Shown: piece by piece, positions 1 to 12,609 of the stretch
Position numbering within the stretch: position 1 is the first letter of the stretch
How the letters are laid out: every line of letters starts with the position of its first letter
From: Bugulina stolonifera
Taxonomy: Eukaryota; Bryozoa; Gymnolaemata; Cheilostomatida; Bugulidae
Direction: 5' to 3'
NCBI GenBank assembly: GCA_935421135.1
Contig: OW285189.1
Coordinates: 13,971,072 to 14,035,071 of the forward strand
DNA length: 64,000 nucleotides
Program-made: the position numbers and the translations under genes
The notes under the pieces: generated by a model
Databases searched by the model: none
What the model was told of the DNA's origin: nothing
The model's input: the letters and a program-made list of their open reading frames with translations, nothing else

Positions 1-612
1 TTTAACTTTTGCTTTAGTTTGTTAGTTTGATATTTTTGGACTTGTATTAATAATTGGCATTAATGCTTCTATATATGTAACAAGCCAATTTACAAACAGT
101 GGATATAATATGTATACCAAGTAGCTCGTATTACCTCAGTGACATATTGCAGTCTCAATATTTGACACACCTGTACGTGTTGTATAAAGTAGCAACGACT
201 CTGAATTAAAAACACCTTTGTATAACACAGAGCAGTGTTAGTTTATTCGTGGTAATGTGTTGTTAACTCCACATCAATAACCAATGGTACATGCATGTTT
301 TGTTAACTCCACATCAATGGTCAATGGTATTCGTTTTCAAAGAAAGATGATGGTAGGTTTCTTTTACTAAGATGACGGTGCAGTTCTACTAGTAAAAATA
401 AAATATATGATGGTCAAATAATGCTGGTTTATCAATTGTCGAGTCATGCATTTGAAATTTCGTCACTTTTGCTATATTCACCGTGCTATCCCAATTCAAT
501 ATATGGCAGTAGTTTCAGAACTTATGCTCTCAGAGAGGAAACCTGACATATTAGGTAGCACTTTGTGTTAGGAGCTACTTGAGCTATCTCATACTTTGAT
601 GATGTTCATTAG
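1..612. other. Intron or upstream sequence of EXOSC2
   Basis: No coding segment recognised. The block ends in the AG at 611-612 that precedes the first visible EXOSC2 exon, so it is most likely intron. A 15-base stretch (gttaactccacatca) recurs at about 262 and 302. Confidence 0.5.
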
Positions 613-2948
613 CGAAAGAGAAGTGAAGAAGACGAGAGAATGATGAGAGAATATTTATCTGAAGGAGATCTGATTAGTGCAGAAGTTCAGTCAGTGTTTA
701 GTGATGGTCAGCTCTCTCTACACACTAGAAGCTTGAAGTATGGAAAGGTACTGATCAACAGCCTCCTTTTCATATACATATGGGCCAGAATTGATACAGA
801 CCACCCTGTAGTATTTATATAGGCTGTTAATACTGATAGTCCTGTTATCTGTATGAGAGGTTAGAACTGATTTGTATGGCTGATTGTTACTCATCACCTT
901 GTTGTATTTCTATGGGGAGCGCTTTTCAAACCAAATAATTTTGCCAATATGGTTTACTGAATGCAATAACTAACCATGTGAGTGTACAATGTAGGTTAAT
1001 GTGATGTGTTAGCCCTACATGCGTATGTGGTTTGTTTTATTCACAGTGTTCTTGCTGTAAGATTGTCATGAATGTGTTTTAGTTAGGACAAGGAATTCTA
1101 CTGAAAGTGAGTCCGTCATTGGTGAAGAGATGCAAGAACCATTTTCATAACTTACCATGTGGTGTTACTGTCATCCTTGGTAACAACGGATACATCTGGA
1201 TATGTCCACTACAGTCTAGCGAAGGTGCCGAAGGTGGCTTTGTCCAACAGCTTGATGTAAGTAATATACACCCAACTTATCGCAAATAAATCTGTACAGA
1301 ATGGACCAATATCAATAGGGAAGGATAACTGGTCTGAACACTAAGCTGATAGCCCATGAATCAGTCCTTTTTTTGATACCGAAGTTGTCTTCTACCCTTC
1401 AGTTCAATTCAGTTTTTTTAAATTCAGGAAAAAGCACAGAATCGAACCAAAAACTGAATACTCGGTGTTGGGAGTTGTCACGCTCTGCTTTTAAACTGTT
1501 ATTGCGACCATTTTTAATTTTCTCTAATAAATCGCAATTATTAAATGCCAATTATCTAGAATAATATGCAAGTACAACAACTGGAATTGAGTGATGCTAA
1601 AGTAAATCATCTCTGGGTGACAATGATGGCTGCAGCTAAGTCTGAATTCCAAAGATGACATCGAATTGTAAAGATTGAAAGATGTATAACATAAATTCAC
1701 GTGTTCATGGCCGCCATTTTAATTTCATTTAATAATTTGCAATAATTATAACAATAACGCAAGTTTGACTACTAGAAACGAATGAAAACTACAGTAAACC
1801 ATCACTGGGTGACATTGATGGCTGCAGCTAAGTCTGTATTCCAAGGATAACATCGAATTGTAAGAATTAAAAGAAGCACAAAAATGGCAGCCATTTTCAT
1901 TTCGTTTAATAGTTAAAAATTATTAAATGTTTCTTATTTATAACAATATGCAATCATAACTGCTAGAATTGAGTGAAACTGCAATAAATAACCACTGGGT
2001 GATAATATTATGGCTGCAGCTAAGTCTAAATTCCAAGGATGGCATCGAATTGTAAGGATTGAAAGAAGCATAACATGAATTCATGTGTTCTCAATGCCAG
2101 CCATTATCCAAAGTGGGTGCGCTAAGAGGTCAGGCATGGTTTGAATTTTAAAACTGAATTGAACCGCACCGCTGCATTCGGTATCGGTTCGCATTTTAAA
2201 TTTTCGCAGATTTTGAACCAAAAGAAAAAAAACATGAAAACTGAATAATACCAAAACACCGTGCAGCACTAATATTTGATGAATTTTGACAGTCATTTAT
2301 ACCAAAATCTGATGAAGAACACAGCACACTTGTGCTAAAAACTGTGGCAGAAATTTAAAGGTGCTCAAATTCTATTTTCTTTGATTGAACTTCAATTCAT
2401 ACTAGCAATCTTGTTGGTATGCTACCACATTTCAGTACACATATTTTATGATTGTAGCCAGTTAGTGAACAAGAGAGAGAGGTGATGGTTCGTATGAGGA
2501 ACTCAATCCTATGTCTAGCTCAGTATAAGATGATGTTATTTGATACAAGCATATACTATGCCTTTGAGTCCTCATCCCAGTATCAGGTATGGAGTGGTTA
2601 CTCTCTGTTTGTAGGAGTGCTTAATTATAGATAACAAATTTCTGTTTAGAATTCTAGCTGAAGGATACCTGCACAAGTATTTGCCTAATGATGTTTTATG
2701 CTGGTATCACTGGTATGTGAAAAGGTAGTGTGTTTACTAGCCACAATAAGCTCTGCTATCAAACCTTACAGATTATCATTACACACAGTACAAAAGTTAT
2801 CAGCATAGGCATATGCTGGGGAGCATTATGTGTAGGCCTGCATGTACATGTTTCATTTACATGTTTGTAGCTATACGAGATGCTTAAACCAGAGGCTATG
2901 CAAGACATAGTAAGCTTAGCCAGACAGAGGATAGAAAGTGAGATGTAA
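613..2948 (+). CDS. EXOSC2: Exosome complex subunit RRP4 (EXOSC2), 3' part
   Basis: C-terminal part of the S1/KH cap subunit of the RNA exosome, which helps thread RNA into the 3'-5' degradation machine in nucleus and cytoplasm. Exons seen: 613-747, 1083-1256, 2458-2586 and 2871-2948, all joined in phase 0, ending in TAA. The first encodes the [20 protein letters not shown] stretch and [10 protein letters not shown] of the S1 region. The second starts [16 protein letters not shown] and carries the KH-region LGNNGYIWI. The third and fourth give the helical C-terminus ([12 protein letters not shown]). The match to animal RRP4 is collinear. The 5' exons (N-terminal domain and the start of S1) are not in bases 1-612 and must lie to the left, so the gene is partial here. 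The second intron holds a three-copy 190-bp tandem repeat. It converges on the FMN reductase gene 488 bp downstream. Confidence 0.93.
1579..2100 (+). repeat. Three-copy ~190-bp tandem repeat in an EXOSC2 intron
   Basis: Three degenerate head-to-tail units, recognisable by the shared core (ctgggtga)-(atggctgcagctaagtct)-(catcgaattgtaa) beginning near 1613, 1805 and 1994. The period is about 190 bp. The units also share the stretch with gccattttcatttcgtttaat. No open frame runs through them. Confidence 0.75.
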
Positions 2949-3109
2949 GAGAACAGCTGATGGTAAATTGTGGATATACAACTTTGTGTATATTATTTCT
3001 AACATCTCATATTTATGTCTATGTTGCATCTGCATAATTATATATGTATAATATGGTACTCATGTGCATTATATTAATTCAAGTACCTGTATATACAATG
3101 TATGAGATA

Positions 3110-3115
3110 AATAAA
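3110..3115 (+). terminator. Candidate EXOSC2 poly(A) signal
   Basis: AATAAA about 160 bp after the EXOSC2 stop codon, in the short gap before the convergent gene. Chosen by position and consensus only. Confidence 0.4.
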
Positions 3116-3435
3116 TTGGCCATTTTTGTTTATATGGAATATGAATATATTATATTCAATATTCAGTTCAAGCATCAACAAAATAATGATTTTTTTTACA
3201 TACATGAAAATTTAGAATCTAAAACCAACCACTAGATCACAGTAAAATAGAGTAATTATAGACAGTAGACCACAGCTGTATATAATACATAACAAATACT
3301 ATTCTTTTCTAAATTGTAAATAATACATACATTTTGTCTAAAAAATAAATGCAATGCTTAACACAGACAATTTGATTTTTGTATAGAACTTTCTATAGAA
3401 CTCCAGTTTGTATTGTACTACATATTCATGTCACA

Positions 3436-5766
3436 CTATTGGACATCAGCGTCACGTGCTGCTTTTAATGCTCTTGCATACCATTCCAGTTCAACTAAAT
3501 GTTTTGTTGCACCTGATATCATATGATCATCAGTTGGCTCTCCATCACTGTCTAAACATTTGTTCACCCTTGGTATAGCAAATATATCAGGGATGGACAC
3601 TGTTTTAATTTCAGAAAGCAGACATCTTGCTTGCATTGCAGCTCTAATCCCACCAAACATTCCTGAAAGTTGAAATGTGTGCATGTTATGGTGGGTACAA
3701 TAAAAAAGAAAAAATGCTGCTGACCAGCAAGTTAAAGCAATGCAGGTTTCTGCATAGTCACTATGATTTTGCAAATGCTATTGATATAAAGTACATGAAA
3801 ACAAAGTGGAGAAGTAAAAGTGCTGAGTTATGCTAATTCAAAGGAATTATTTATTAAATCAATAGAATTCCACTGACCTGGAGAATAGGACACAATTCCA
3901 CTTGGCCTCTTTCCATATGAAGTGGGAGGGAAATGATCTATGAGATTGAGTAGACCAGGTGGTAGACAGTGGTTATACTCACAAGTTACAATCACAAATG
4001 CATCAGCTACCTTTATTTTCTCTGTAAATACAATAAGCATTTTCATCATTCACACACATAAATGTACATCACACGACATACAACATGTACATAAATATGA
4101 GTATCATAGTACTTTTGCTTAGCGTATTTTTCAGATATGGATATTTGAAAATGAGTACTTTATTGCTAGAGTGGGCAGGCCCTTCTTGACGTTTTGCAAA
4201 CAGAATCAGAAGCTTTACATAAAGTAACTAACTTTCTGCTATTCATAAATCCTGTTCCTTATTACCAGGGATATTTCTTGTAATAACATATTTTATTATA
4301 AATAATATAGTGATCGAATAAATGACATTGCTGACATCTCTCAAAACTCATATATATTTGCCATTATGGTAAAAGATATGATGAGATTTAGTAATGAAGG
4401 TTCAAGAGAGATTCCTACCAGCTGCACTAGCTAATTAATCTAGTCTAGCACATTACCTTTGTATACTATTATATACAACACACTACTTGTCATTATAATA
4501 ATTAGATTGTAATTTAATTGTAAATAATAAATAGGTACTTGTCTGATACCTACACTACACATAGTACATGCATATGTATTGTAGTTAATACTTCCCCAAT
4601 GACATTGTTTATTTAATTTCAATGTTTGATACTATGAAGAGGCACACGTAATACCACAATGGTAGCTTGTATGGGCTTGTGACACAATAGGCATATTCGG
4701 ATATTGCACCGTGCAAGTTTATAAATAGCAGCCATAGGCCCATTACATTGAAATTGCGAGCTGATATTGATATTGAGCACCATTTGGTGTTTTTGAGTTA
4801 TTGCTTTATGACCAGTTGAAAGATTCCCTTACAAAGCAGGGCATGCAGTTCTATCAGTCTACAGAATCCCCTAACAGGGACAACTTCGTATTGTTATCTC
4901 TCAACTAGCAACCTGCCTTGTAGGCCTATATACTTTGCATTTATATAAAGATATGCCTACATATACATAAATAACCAAATACCGTTTTACATGTAGATAG
5001 GCACACAAGTAAATCTGTACATTACATGTATAATTATGTCAGGTAGTCATGGATTCACATATTCTGCTAAAATACCAATGATACATCAAGAACAAAGTGA
5101 TTTACCCATTATGTTAGTAAGTACTTCTGGTACTTGCTCAGTTTTATCATAAAAGAAAGCAGGTTTCTTCATCACTGGTAAGTCAACTTCAGCAGCATCT
5201 ACAGCAAGCATCGCATGAGCAGATTTAAACAGAGTTAACTAACGAGCATTGTCAAACGCTCGCCATTATTTTGCTCGTGTCATATATGCGTCAAAGATTC
5301 AATGCAAATTTAGTAATCATTATACAACCGTAATGACATGCATCTTCGTGACCTATATATTTTCATCTAACTTCTGCATAGCAAAATGTAACACACAAAG
5401 ACTCAGTCCTCAAGAGCTTTTAGTAAAATCAAGCGCGCAACAGGCCAATAATGACAGGCTAATGGTCATTTCAATCAGGCCGTCTGGCAATCTCACAAAT
5501 TTCATCAGTGACAATTTATAGATCAAGAGATCATTAAAGCGCCTAATATATACATGCAAGTGCTACATATTTTCAATAGACCAAATGATTCAACAAACCA
5601 AATATTCACAGCATAGGTAGTAAGAATCAGACTTACCAACAACATCTACAGTCCATCCAGATTTTTTCATTTGAGAAATCATGAACTTTGATACTCGATC
5701 TCCAAGTCTATTCTCTCGTGCACTTCCAATAAACATACAAGCTCTTAAACTCTGCTTTCCCGCCAT
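3436..5766 (-). CDS. NAD(P)H-dependent FMN reductase (LOT6/SsuE-like)
   Basis: Flavodoxin-fold NAD(P)H:FMN or quinone reductase, probably a cytosolic flavoprotein. Exons on the minus strand: 5766-5637, 5198-5106, 4021-3878 and 3662-3436, with phases 1,1,1, giving 197 residues. The N-terminus carries the FMN phosphate loop GSARENR (residues 14-20). Residues 81-92 (DAFVIVTCEYNH) followed by PPGLLNLIDHFP match the TPEYNxSxPxxLKNxxD signature of the family, and GIVSYSPGMFGG follows. The ATG at 5766 is chosen because the flavodoxin strand starts just after it. An upstream in-frame ATG at 5916 would add 50 residues unlike the family. Physiological substrate cannot be read from sequence; quinone or azo reduction is the usual activity of relatives. 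Confidence 0.88.
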
Positions 5767-8700
5767 GCTGAAATCACCTGCTAGTATATATAGAAATGAG
5801 CAATCAGAAACCAGCCTAACAATTAGGCTAAAGCTTGGTTGATGAATATAAATGCGCCTAAGTAGTTTTCGCACAGTATTCATTGTAAACTGCAATGCTA
5901 TCTCAATTGACGGCACTATTACCTGGTGTCTAGCAATATGACGCGTTATCTAAACTAACCCAAACTGAAATCAGAATCTTAATAAATTATAGGCCGATAC
6001 GAATTAAAAACCGGCAAACAGTAACATAAAAGACACAAGACAATTAATAGTGGCGTAAATGAAATTGATGTGCAGTTTGCAATAAATGTTGAGCAGGCAG
6101 AGGCTACACTAAGGTTTAATACCAGTTCACCACATAAAGTTTAGGTGGTAAAAATTTTCCCAGCACTCAATTCACCTGTTGTTATGAACTACCAATTATA
6201 CACGGATTAGCTTGAATACCGACACTAGACAAATAGTTCTTTTCATATTTCAATTACTCTACATGTACATTGACTAGAGGGCCTACTATGCTCACACTAA
6301 CTTTTTCTTCAGTTCTGCAAGACGGGTTCACATGGAATGCTATTCTTACCGTTTGAGTTTGTACTAAGCTTTTGAGTACTTCCTCTGTCAGCAACAACAT
6401 TAGTTTTACTGCAGTTTGCTCCCATCAATTACTAATGCTGGATGGTCACACAGAGTAGCTAGTAAATTATGATTGCTATTTGGACTCGGTTATTGCTCCA
6501 ACACAATAATAATATTAATGATTATGATGTGATAGGACGGTCACTGTTAAGGGTTAGCGTCTTTCACATGTCATAATCACACCTGCCAAGTCGCTCTCAT
6601 TTCAAGTCTCCATTCTGATTATATGATTGTGGATTATAATAAAATATATTCGACTGTCATTGTTGTATTATCACACAGATGATGATGATTGTCATTGATT
6701 GTGCAGGAGGCGTTTAACCCGTAAACTTATTTAATATAATATAGTAGCACACGACATTCACACTCCACTCGCCCAGTCTAGCAAATTAAATAGAAATTCA
6801 ACGTCCTCTTGCAAATCCATGCAACTTTCACATCAACTAAAAGGAGCCAGCTTGACAAATAAAGTGAAAGTAAAGTATTAGTTATTAGTTAATTAGTAAA
6901 AATGTGATATCAAATAAAATAAAAATCTTAAAATGACATTGACAAGTATGGTACGCTGTTATGCTAGCTCATTATGAATTTATTGCTTTCTACTAACATT
7001 ACTCTACAGCGGTATAACAATGTACCGTCACAATACTAATTATCATTAGTTCAATAATAGTCAATAGATAACAAAAGAAAATAACTAACTACAAAAAATC
7101 ATTCGGCCACCAGCTTTTTATGTAAACAATGTTTTCAAGACAGGAACCAGTTCTTGGCGAAATAACACAAGCCAAAATAGAAGACGAAACTAGCGCAATT
7201 CTAAGGTTCTATTCATCGAATCCACTTTCGCTATCTTTGTGGAAGATAACTCCAGATAATTACGTAGATAATTTAAATGTCCTAAAACCAGCGAGCTTCT
7301 CATACCGAATCAGCTGACAAGTACTTGTAGGCCTACAGGGTACACAACTTTAAAACACAACACATGCAATCATGTACATTGTACATGTATGTTCAAGTTC
7401 AACTTCAGCCTGTCCTTAGATCAACACTGATGATGAATTATTTTATTGGTTATGTACAAAAAAGAAGCCTTGTGTGGTGTGTGTAATAGAGTAGGCACGC
7501 ATAAATAAGTTGGCATGCATGAGTTGGCAAACGGAAGAAAACTATTTACGACATAACAATTTTTGTATTAAGAGTGTACAGAAGTAAAAATGCTACATAT
7601 TGGTAATTAATTTCAGTAATAAGAATATTAAGCTTCTTGTGTAAAGATTCTGTGTATGATTGTACCGATCTGCGGCACTGTTCCATTGGAAAATGGGCCC
7701 TAGACACCGCATTTATACTGAACCTCAAGAACCAGTTTATAATCTTGGAATATAATGGTGCCGGCCTCTCAATGGTGGAGGTGCAGTTGAGTTATAGCCT
7801 GACTGGGGCTCTACAATGAGGTGTTAGAATGACATTCTTTTTGTTAGCATGTTTAACTGTATAACATGGGTACAGTTATGCAGGGACGAATCGGTCACCT
7901 GCCGCATAGTTGTATAATCTGGGCAGTGTTGGGGAGTCTCTTCATTCTTCATTCTGGAGGCAAGAGCAGATTGGTGTGTAGCTAAGGTTGACCCTAAACT
8001 AGAACAACTGAAGTCTACTGTGACATAGTGTTCCTAATGATTTTCTGTTATAGTCTAAGGGAATAAGGTGATCATCACGGTGAGTGGGAGGAAGCTGTGA
8101 AAGAAGTTCGCATGAGCTTGCTCCTTGGAGAGTTGGATGGTCCATATTCTTGTTCATTCATTTTGAATGGTCTTTTGATTACTAACTTGGCTGAACATCA
8201 TCAATCTGAATGTGCCTGTCAAACACATTTCTGATGTCAGCCAGGAAAATTTTAGTAATTCTACTCTTGAATGAGGAAGATGTAACATTGGTGTAGCCGA
8301 ATTTCGCCAAGCTTCTCATAAGGTGCAACCCTTCCCGTGTATAAGAGAACAAGGGGACCGGGAGGTTTGTTTATGAACTTGTGAAGGTCATCGCTGGGTG
8401 GGTTGAAGTGAGCCCCAAGAAAAGCTTTACGTGTTGGGTGAATGAGGCTTTAGAGGTGGTGTTTTGTAGCCAGGACCCAGAATGCTGTGGCATAAATCGC
8501 TTTGGGTATTGTAACAAGGACCAACCCCACCTAAGTATCGATTACATTGCGAAGTTGTCCTCTCTCTGTTTCATCAAAAGAGAACAACTACTAGTCCGCT
8601 ACAACTTTATAATAGGCTGCTTATAATTAACAACGTAAGTCTTTCAGTTTATAAATAGATGATGTCTTTAGTTCTCTTTGAACATATTATATATTAGATA

Positions 8701-8863
8701 ATAAATGTATTGCTTTAATTTGCTTCAGCACAAATTTTTGATCTTTAGTTTGTAGCAACTCTCTACATTTCCGGCAATAACAAACCTGGTAGTTGCGAAA
8801 AGACTCCCAAACGAAAGTAAAAGCCGCATTTTATTGCCGGCAGTGAAAAATCTAAATTCAATC
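5767..8863. other. Intergenic, FMN reductase to ATPIF1
   Basis: About 3.1 kb between two divergent genes. A 62-codon ATG frame at 7129-7317 has no recognisable relative and is probably chance. Bases about 7820-8630 are slightly more GC-rich and look like a decayed repeat, but show no intact frame. The last ~100 bp before 8864 hold the likely ATPIF1 promoter and 5' leader; no TATA box is evident. Confidence 0.5.
8552..8589. repeat. Short hairpin repeat (AAGTTGTCCTCTCT type)
   Basis: Arms AGTTGTcctCTCT and AGAGAaCAACT enclose a short loop. The same arm sequence recurs at 13698-13747 and 25781-25824, and singly near 46150. Confidence 0.5.
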
Positions 8864-11800
8864 ATGGCAATGGCGAGGCTTGCTCAGACTCTTAAACTGC
8901 AAAGGTAAGGTGTGAACTTTTGCTGTAGATATAGCTCATACATAAATTCCTCTGATTGCGAACTGTAGTAAAGTATTCATATTGACTTGCACACTGACTG
9001 TGACTGTTCTGTGACTGTCACTGTAGCGCAATAACTCGACCCGGACACCGGTTATTAATGAGGCACTAATTCAACTTGTAAAATATCAATATGAATACTC
9101 AATATATGATAGTAGAATTCAGAGATGTGTGCAAGTTTTATTTTGGAAACTCAAGTTTCCATGGCCAACTTTTAGTTGTGACTCTTCAAGTTACAAGTCA
9201 ATTCTTTCAGTGACAAATCAAAACTTTCAAGTTACGAGTTAAATATTTACATGTCCCCAAAAACTCAAGTTTTTGTCAAGTTATCCAAGTTAACTACAAG
9301 CAAGTTTCAATTCAATTCTTTGCCTGTTTAACTCGAGTCTTTTTATAGAGTTATTGGGTTATTGTTTAGCTTATGGTGAAATTTTGTTAGGAAATGGTGT
9401 TAGCAGTTCAAATTTCAAAGCAAAATGCCACAGTTTTAGTGCAAAATGTCTTATAATTGTGGTTGTGGTTGGTGGTTATAACTGTGGTTATTTCTATTCA
9501 TTACAATTCACAGCTGCCCAATGGAAACTCGAGTTATTGAATATTTCAACATAATGATGTGTGAGTTGAGAGTCTTTGATCATAACCAGAATTGAATTAC
9601 AATTCAAGTTACAAGTTTTTGACAGCTGTGTATTCAAGTTACGAGTCTTTATAATAATCCATAAAATGTTGCTTGAATTAACTCGAGTGAGAGTCTTTAA
9701 CTCGAGTCTGGCATCTCTGAATATTCTACTGATGACGAGTGAGTAAATGCTTTTCAATTAGAGCTCAATGCAGGGTCTCTGCCTGCTGATTGGGGTAAAC
9801 ATCTGCATGACCTGCTTCAGTCAGTGTCCTTGCTGATGCTGCTGTAAGTGCTAAGTCAAGTTAAACTCTGTTTCGAGCAAGGAGTAAGTAACCCTTCTTA
9901 CTCCTTGGTTAGAGCCATACAGGCCAAGCTGTAAGACCAAGTGCATGCACAATTATTCTATAATCTATGACCATGACATGTATAGTGTTAATTGTCTTGT
10001 GAAGTATAGACTAGTGTAGTTAAGTAAGTAGTAAGTAAAGCAATAAACTTTAACATCGAGTAAGTTAATGTTTACTGCTTTACTTACTACTTTACTACTT
10101 ACTACTTTACTCATCAATGACAGTTTACTAAAATTCTGAAACTTTGGTTAAACCAAAATTTTGGAATTTTATCAAACTGTCATTGTTTATTGTGACACCA
10201 TAATCGCCATAAATAAGTAAATAAAACGCAATAAACAGGCGATGCTCACCTGCACTGAAAGGCAAAACATAATTCGACTTTGCTTCTGGATTGTACCAAT
10301 GAAAGACTGCTTAAATCATCTATACCAGGGCTGGCCAAACTGTGGCCCACTTGCTCATTTTTGGTGGCCCACTTGAGCTTTGTGTAAAAATCGGCATTTT
10401 TAGTATCTTTATTTGGTGCGGCAAACAAGATGAATTTGCAACAGAAACCCGTTAATGGTGTATCAAGCATCATAGAGCTCTGCACCATAAAACATAAACA
10501 GAAATAGAAAACGTGTAAAAATAATTTGAATTGCACTTGGGACAGTTTAGAAATTTACATATTAAGCTAATTGGCTTGATTAAGTGTCCAATTCAGGCTG
10601 AACCACTGGTTGAAAATGTGTACAAAGATTGCAGTGGAATTGTGTAATCTCAAAGCAACAAAATTCAACATCGAAGAGTTTTTTTTGACAAAGGCCACTA
10701 CTGCAGAAGAGTATCCTTAGTTGACAAATGTGGAAAGATCTATTCACGGTGTTCGCAGTAACCTAGCATTGAAAATCTGCTTTCTCAAACCATAACTTCA
10801 TAAAGAGTAAAGTCAGATCAAGCACCTCCATAAGCAACTAAGGATGTCATGTACACACTTGGAGCCTAACTATGAGGCCATAATGACTAGTGAATGAGAA
10901 TCTCATCAGTCAGCTACACGTACAGTTACTCCTACAGTTACACTTACTCTTACCCCTACCCGTACACTTACAGCTATACCGCCTATATCTACACCTACAG
11001 TTACACCTACACGTACACCGACAATTACACCTATACCTATACACACGTACACATACACTTCTCAGAGCATGTATATACATGTACTTTTTAAGTTGCAGGT
11101 ACTTAAAAATATTTTAAAGTAGCTGTGTAATTTACTGTAGATAGAGGTTTTTGTTTGTCACTGGCAGATCAAATTATATTTTAATGCTGACTTATATGCT
11201 CTTTTCGGTTGTCCTCTGTTGAATGAACATGCAAATATCAACGATTTCAACCACTTAATTTTATGTTCAATTATATTTAATTGAAACATAAATTAAATTA
11301 ATGGTCCACCTTAAGTGTGAGAATTTTATATGTGGCCCACTTCAAAAAAAACTTTGGCTAGCCCTGATCTATACTGTATTTCATTGTCTTTGGTCTATTA
11401 TTCTTATATGATGTTTACCTAATACTTTTAGCTTGGCGTTTCAAACAGTCAGAGCAGTGGGTTCCGGTAATGTTGGATCTGGACAGGGCAAGGTGCACAA
11501 ATAATATATATATAACTAATGTTAAATTGATAACCCGGCAGAGCAGATTGGTAAAATTTAGATTATCAGCATGATAAACTTATGTCAGCCTCAGGCTCTG
11601 TAATGCTAACACTGTGTCATTATGGATTTTAGGGTGGTGGTGGCGGTGGAACCATTAGAACTGCAGGAGGAGCTTTCGGTGAGATGGAAGCTGCAAGAGA
11701 GGAGGAATATTTTAGAAAGTTGGTGAGTTTCAGTCTTCTTTCGGTGATATAACTATAATTATTATTAGATATTGCCAAGATATGGGTGAAGCTTGCCATG

Positions 11801-12609
11801 CAACACAGGCAACACTTGGTATTCCACTGCTTATGTTTATGTTATACAATTGATTTAATGTATGAACTTATGGTCAGGAAAGGAATATAAACTGTAGCTG
11901 ACTTTACAACTGTAGCGACACCATGTTATTTTTGAATGGATCACGGCAATACGTAGTAAGCGCTTCAGAATTATATGGATGGTATATAATAGCGTATTAC
12001 CTTAGAAGGGATTCCCAGCATATTATCGTTGTTTTATAAGGACAGTTTGAATATCTGCAAAAGATAAATGAAGCCTAAGGGACTAAAGTTTATGCCGTTA
12101 ACCCCTCAAGTGTTATAGGAATTAGTGTTGCTATATACATTGTGAAGTAAAGCACAGTACTATCTACTTTTACAATCAAAAGTTATTCTTACAAGTTGAT
12201 GGTCCTGTGCTGCAACAATATACTGCCTACAATATCTGGAGGCAGATTGTGTTAACTTTGATTTCTAGTTCTTCTGAAATCCAATCATTATTTCTATGCA
12301 AGACAAATCACAAGACAAATCAATCAATGTATTATTTGCATTATGAAGCTAATTTTGTGGTAGTTTTTCTACCCTGAATATAGGTAGCACAATGTAGATT
12401 TATCTCGTATTGTGCTATTATATGTGTTGTATAATACACATTAATACTATGTGTCTTGTTTACAGCAAGCTCAGCAAATAAAGGCACTCCATGATCACAT
12501 TGAAGATGAGGTTCACCATCAGCAGTCTGAAATCAACAGACTTTCAGAAGAATTAAAGCGAAAACAAATGAAATTAGATCGTCTTAAAGATGAACTGAAG
12601 AAAGATTGA
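8864..12609 (+). CDS. ATPIF1: Mitochondrial ATP synthase inhibitor IF1
   Basis: Small matrix protein that binds F1-ATPase and blocks ATP hydrolysis when the proton gradient collapses. Exons 8864-8904, 11432-11492, 11633-11722 and 12466-12609, phases 2,0,0, giving 111 residues. Residues 1 to about 24 are Arg-bearing, hydroxylated and free of acid, as in a mitochondrial presequence. Residues 35-40 are six glycines, followed by TIRTAGGAFGEMEAAREEEY, the inhibitory segment of IF1. The C-terminal half is a charged coiled coil starting with the ALHDHIEDEVHHQQ histidine cluster, the part that controls pH-dependent oligomerisation in the family, and ends LKDELKKD. Usual family length is about 105-110. 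Intron 1 is 2.5 kb and loaded with transposon-derived repeats. Confidence 0.93.
9111..9730. repeat. Inverted-repeat-bounded element rich in AAGTT/ACTCGAGT
   Basis: Left end AGTAGAATTCAGAGATG (from 9111) and right end CATCTCTGAATATTCTACT (to about 9730) are inverted copies with a two-base insertion. The interior repeats caagtta, aactcgagt and gagtcttt many times in both orientations. No coding frame. It lies inside ATPIF1 intron 1. Probably a non-autonomous DNA transposon; target duplication not clear. Confidence 0.5.
10118..10182. repeat. Imperfect palindrome in ATPIF1 intron 1
   Basis: Arms beginning TGACAGTTT and ending AAACTGTCA fold back around tttggttaaaccaaaa. A second inverted pair (agtaagtaaagcaataaac / gtttactgctttacttact) precedes it at about 10035-10090. 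Confidence 0.5.
10712..10886 (+). pseudogene. Remnant of hAT transposase dimerisation region
   Basis: Conceptual translation reads YP-stop-LTNVERSIHGV and, after further stops, a segment ending LEPNYEAIM. This recalls the end of hAT transposases (YPxLxxxAxxxxxVxxS... SxYEPxY). At least three in-frame stops are present and no start or upstream catalytic region survives. Recognition is by eye only. Confidence 0.5.
10911..11056 (+). repeat. Hexanucleotide-like satellite (TACACNTACAGT type)
   Basis: About 145 bp of degenerate TAC-AC/GT-TAC units, for example tacagttacacttac. It gives spurious Tyr/Ser/Thr or Leu-rich frames. It lies within the hAT element. Confidence 0.7.

Larger units (their letters stand above)
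10326..11366 (+). mobile_element. hAT-family DNA transposon, decayed, 1041 bp
   Basis: Ends are CAGGGCTGGCCAAA and TTTGGCTAGCCCTG, inverted copies with one mismatch. The element is flanked by a perfect 8-bp duplication ATCTATAC at 10318-10325 and 11367-11374. CAGGG termini plus 8-bp duplications are the hallmark of hAT elements. Inside lies the remnant of a transposase C-terminus (10712-10886) and a pyrimidine-rich hexamer satellite (10911-11056), so the copy is dead. Located in ATPIF1 intron 1. Confidence 0.88.

Noticed and set aside
5249..5521. 90-codon plus-strand frame inside the FMN reductase gene
   Set aside because: Lies in an intron of the opposite-strand gene with no domain or splice signals.
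8381..8626. 81-codon plus-strand frame upstream of ATPIF1
   Set aside because: Runs into the short hairpin repeat and has no recognisable domain or splice context; the region reads as decayed repeat on both strands.
10890..11117. Overlapping Tyr/Ser/Thr-rich and Leu/His-rich frames
   Set aside because: Products of the hexanucleotide satellite within the hAT element, without a start context or domain.
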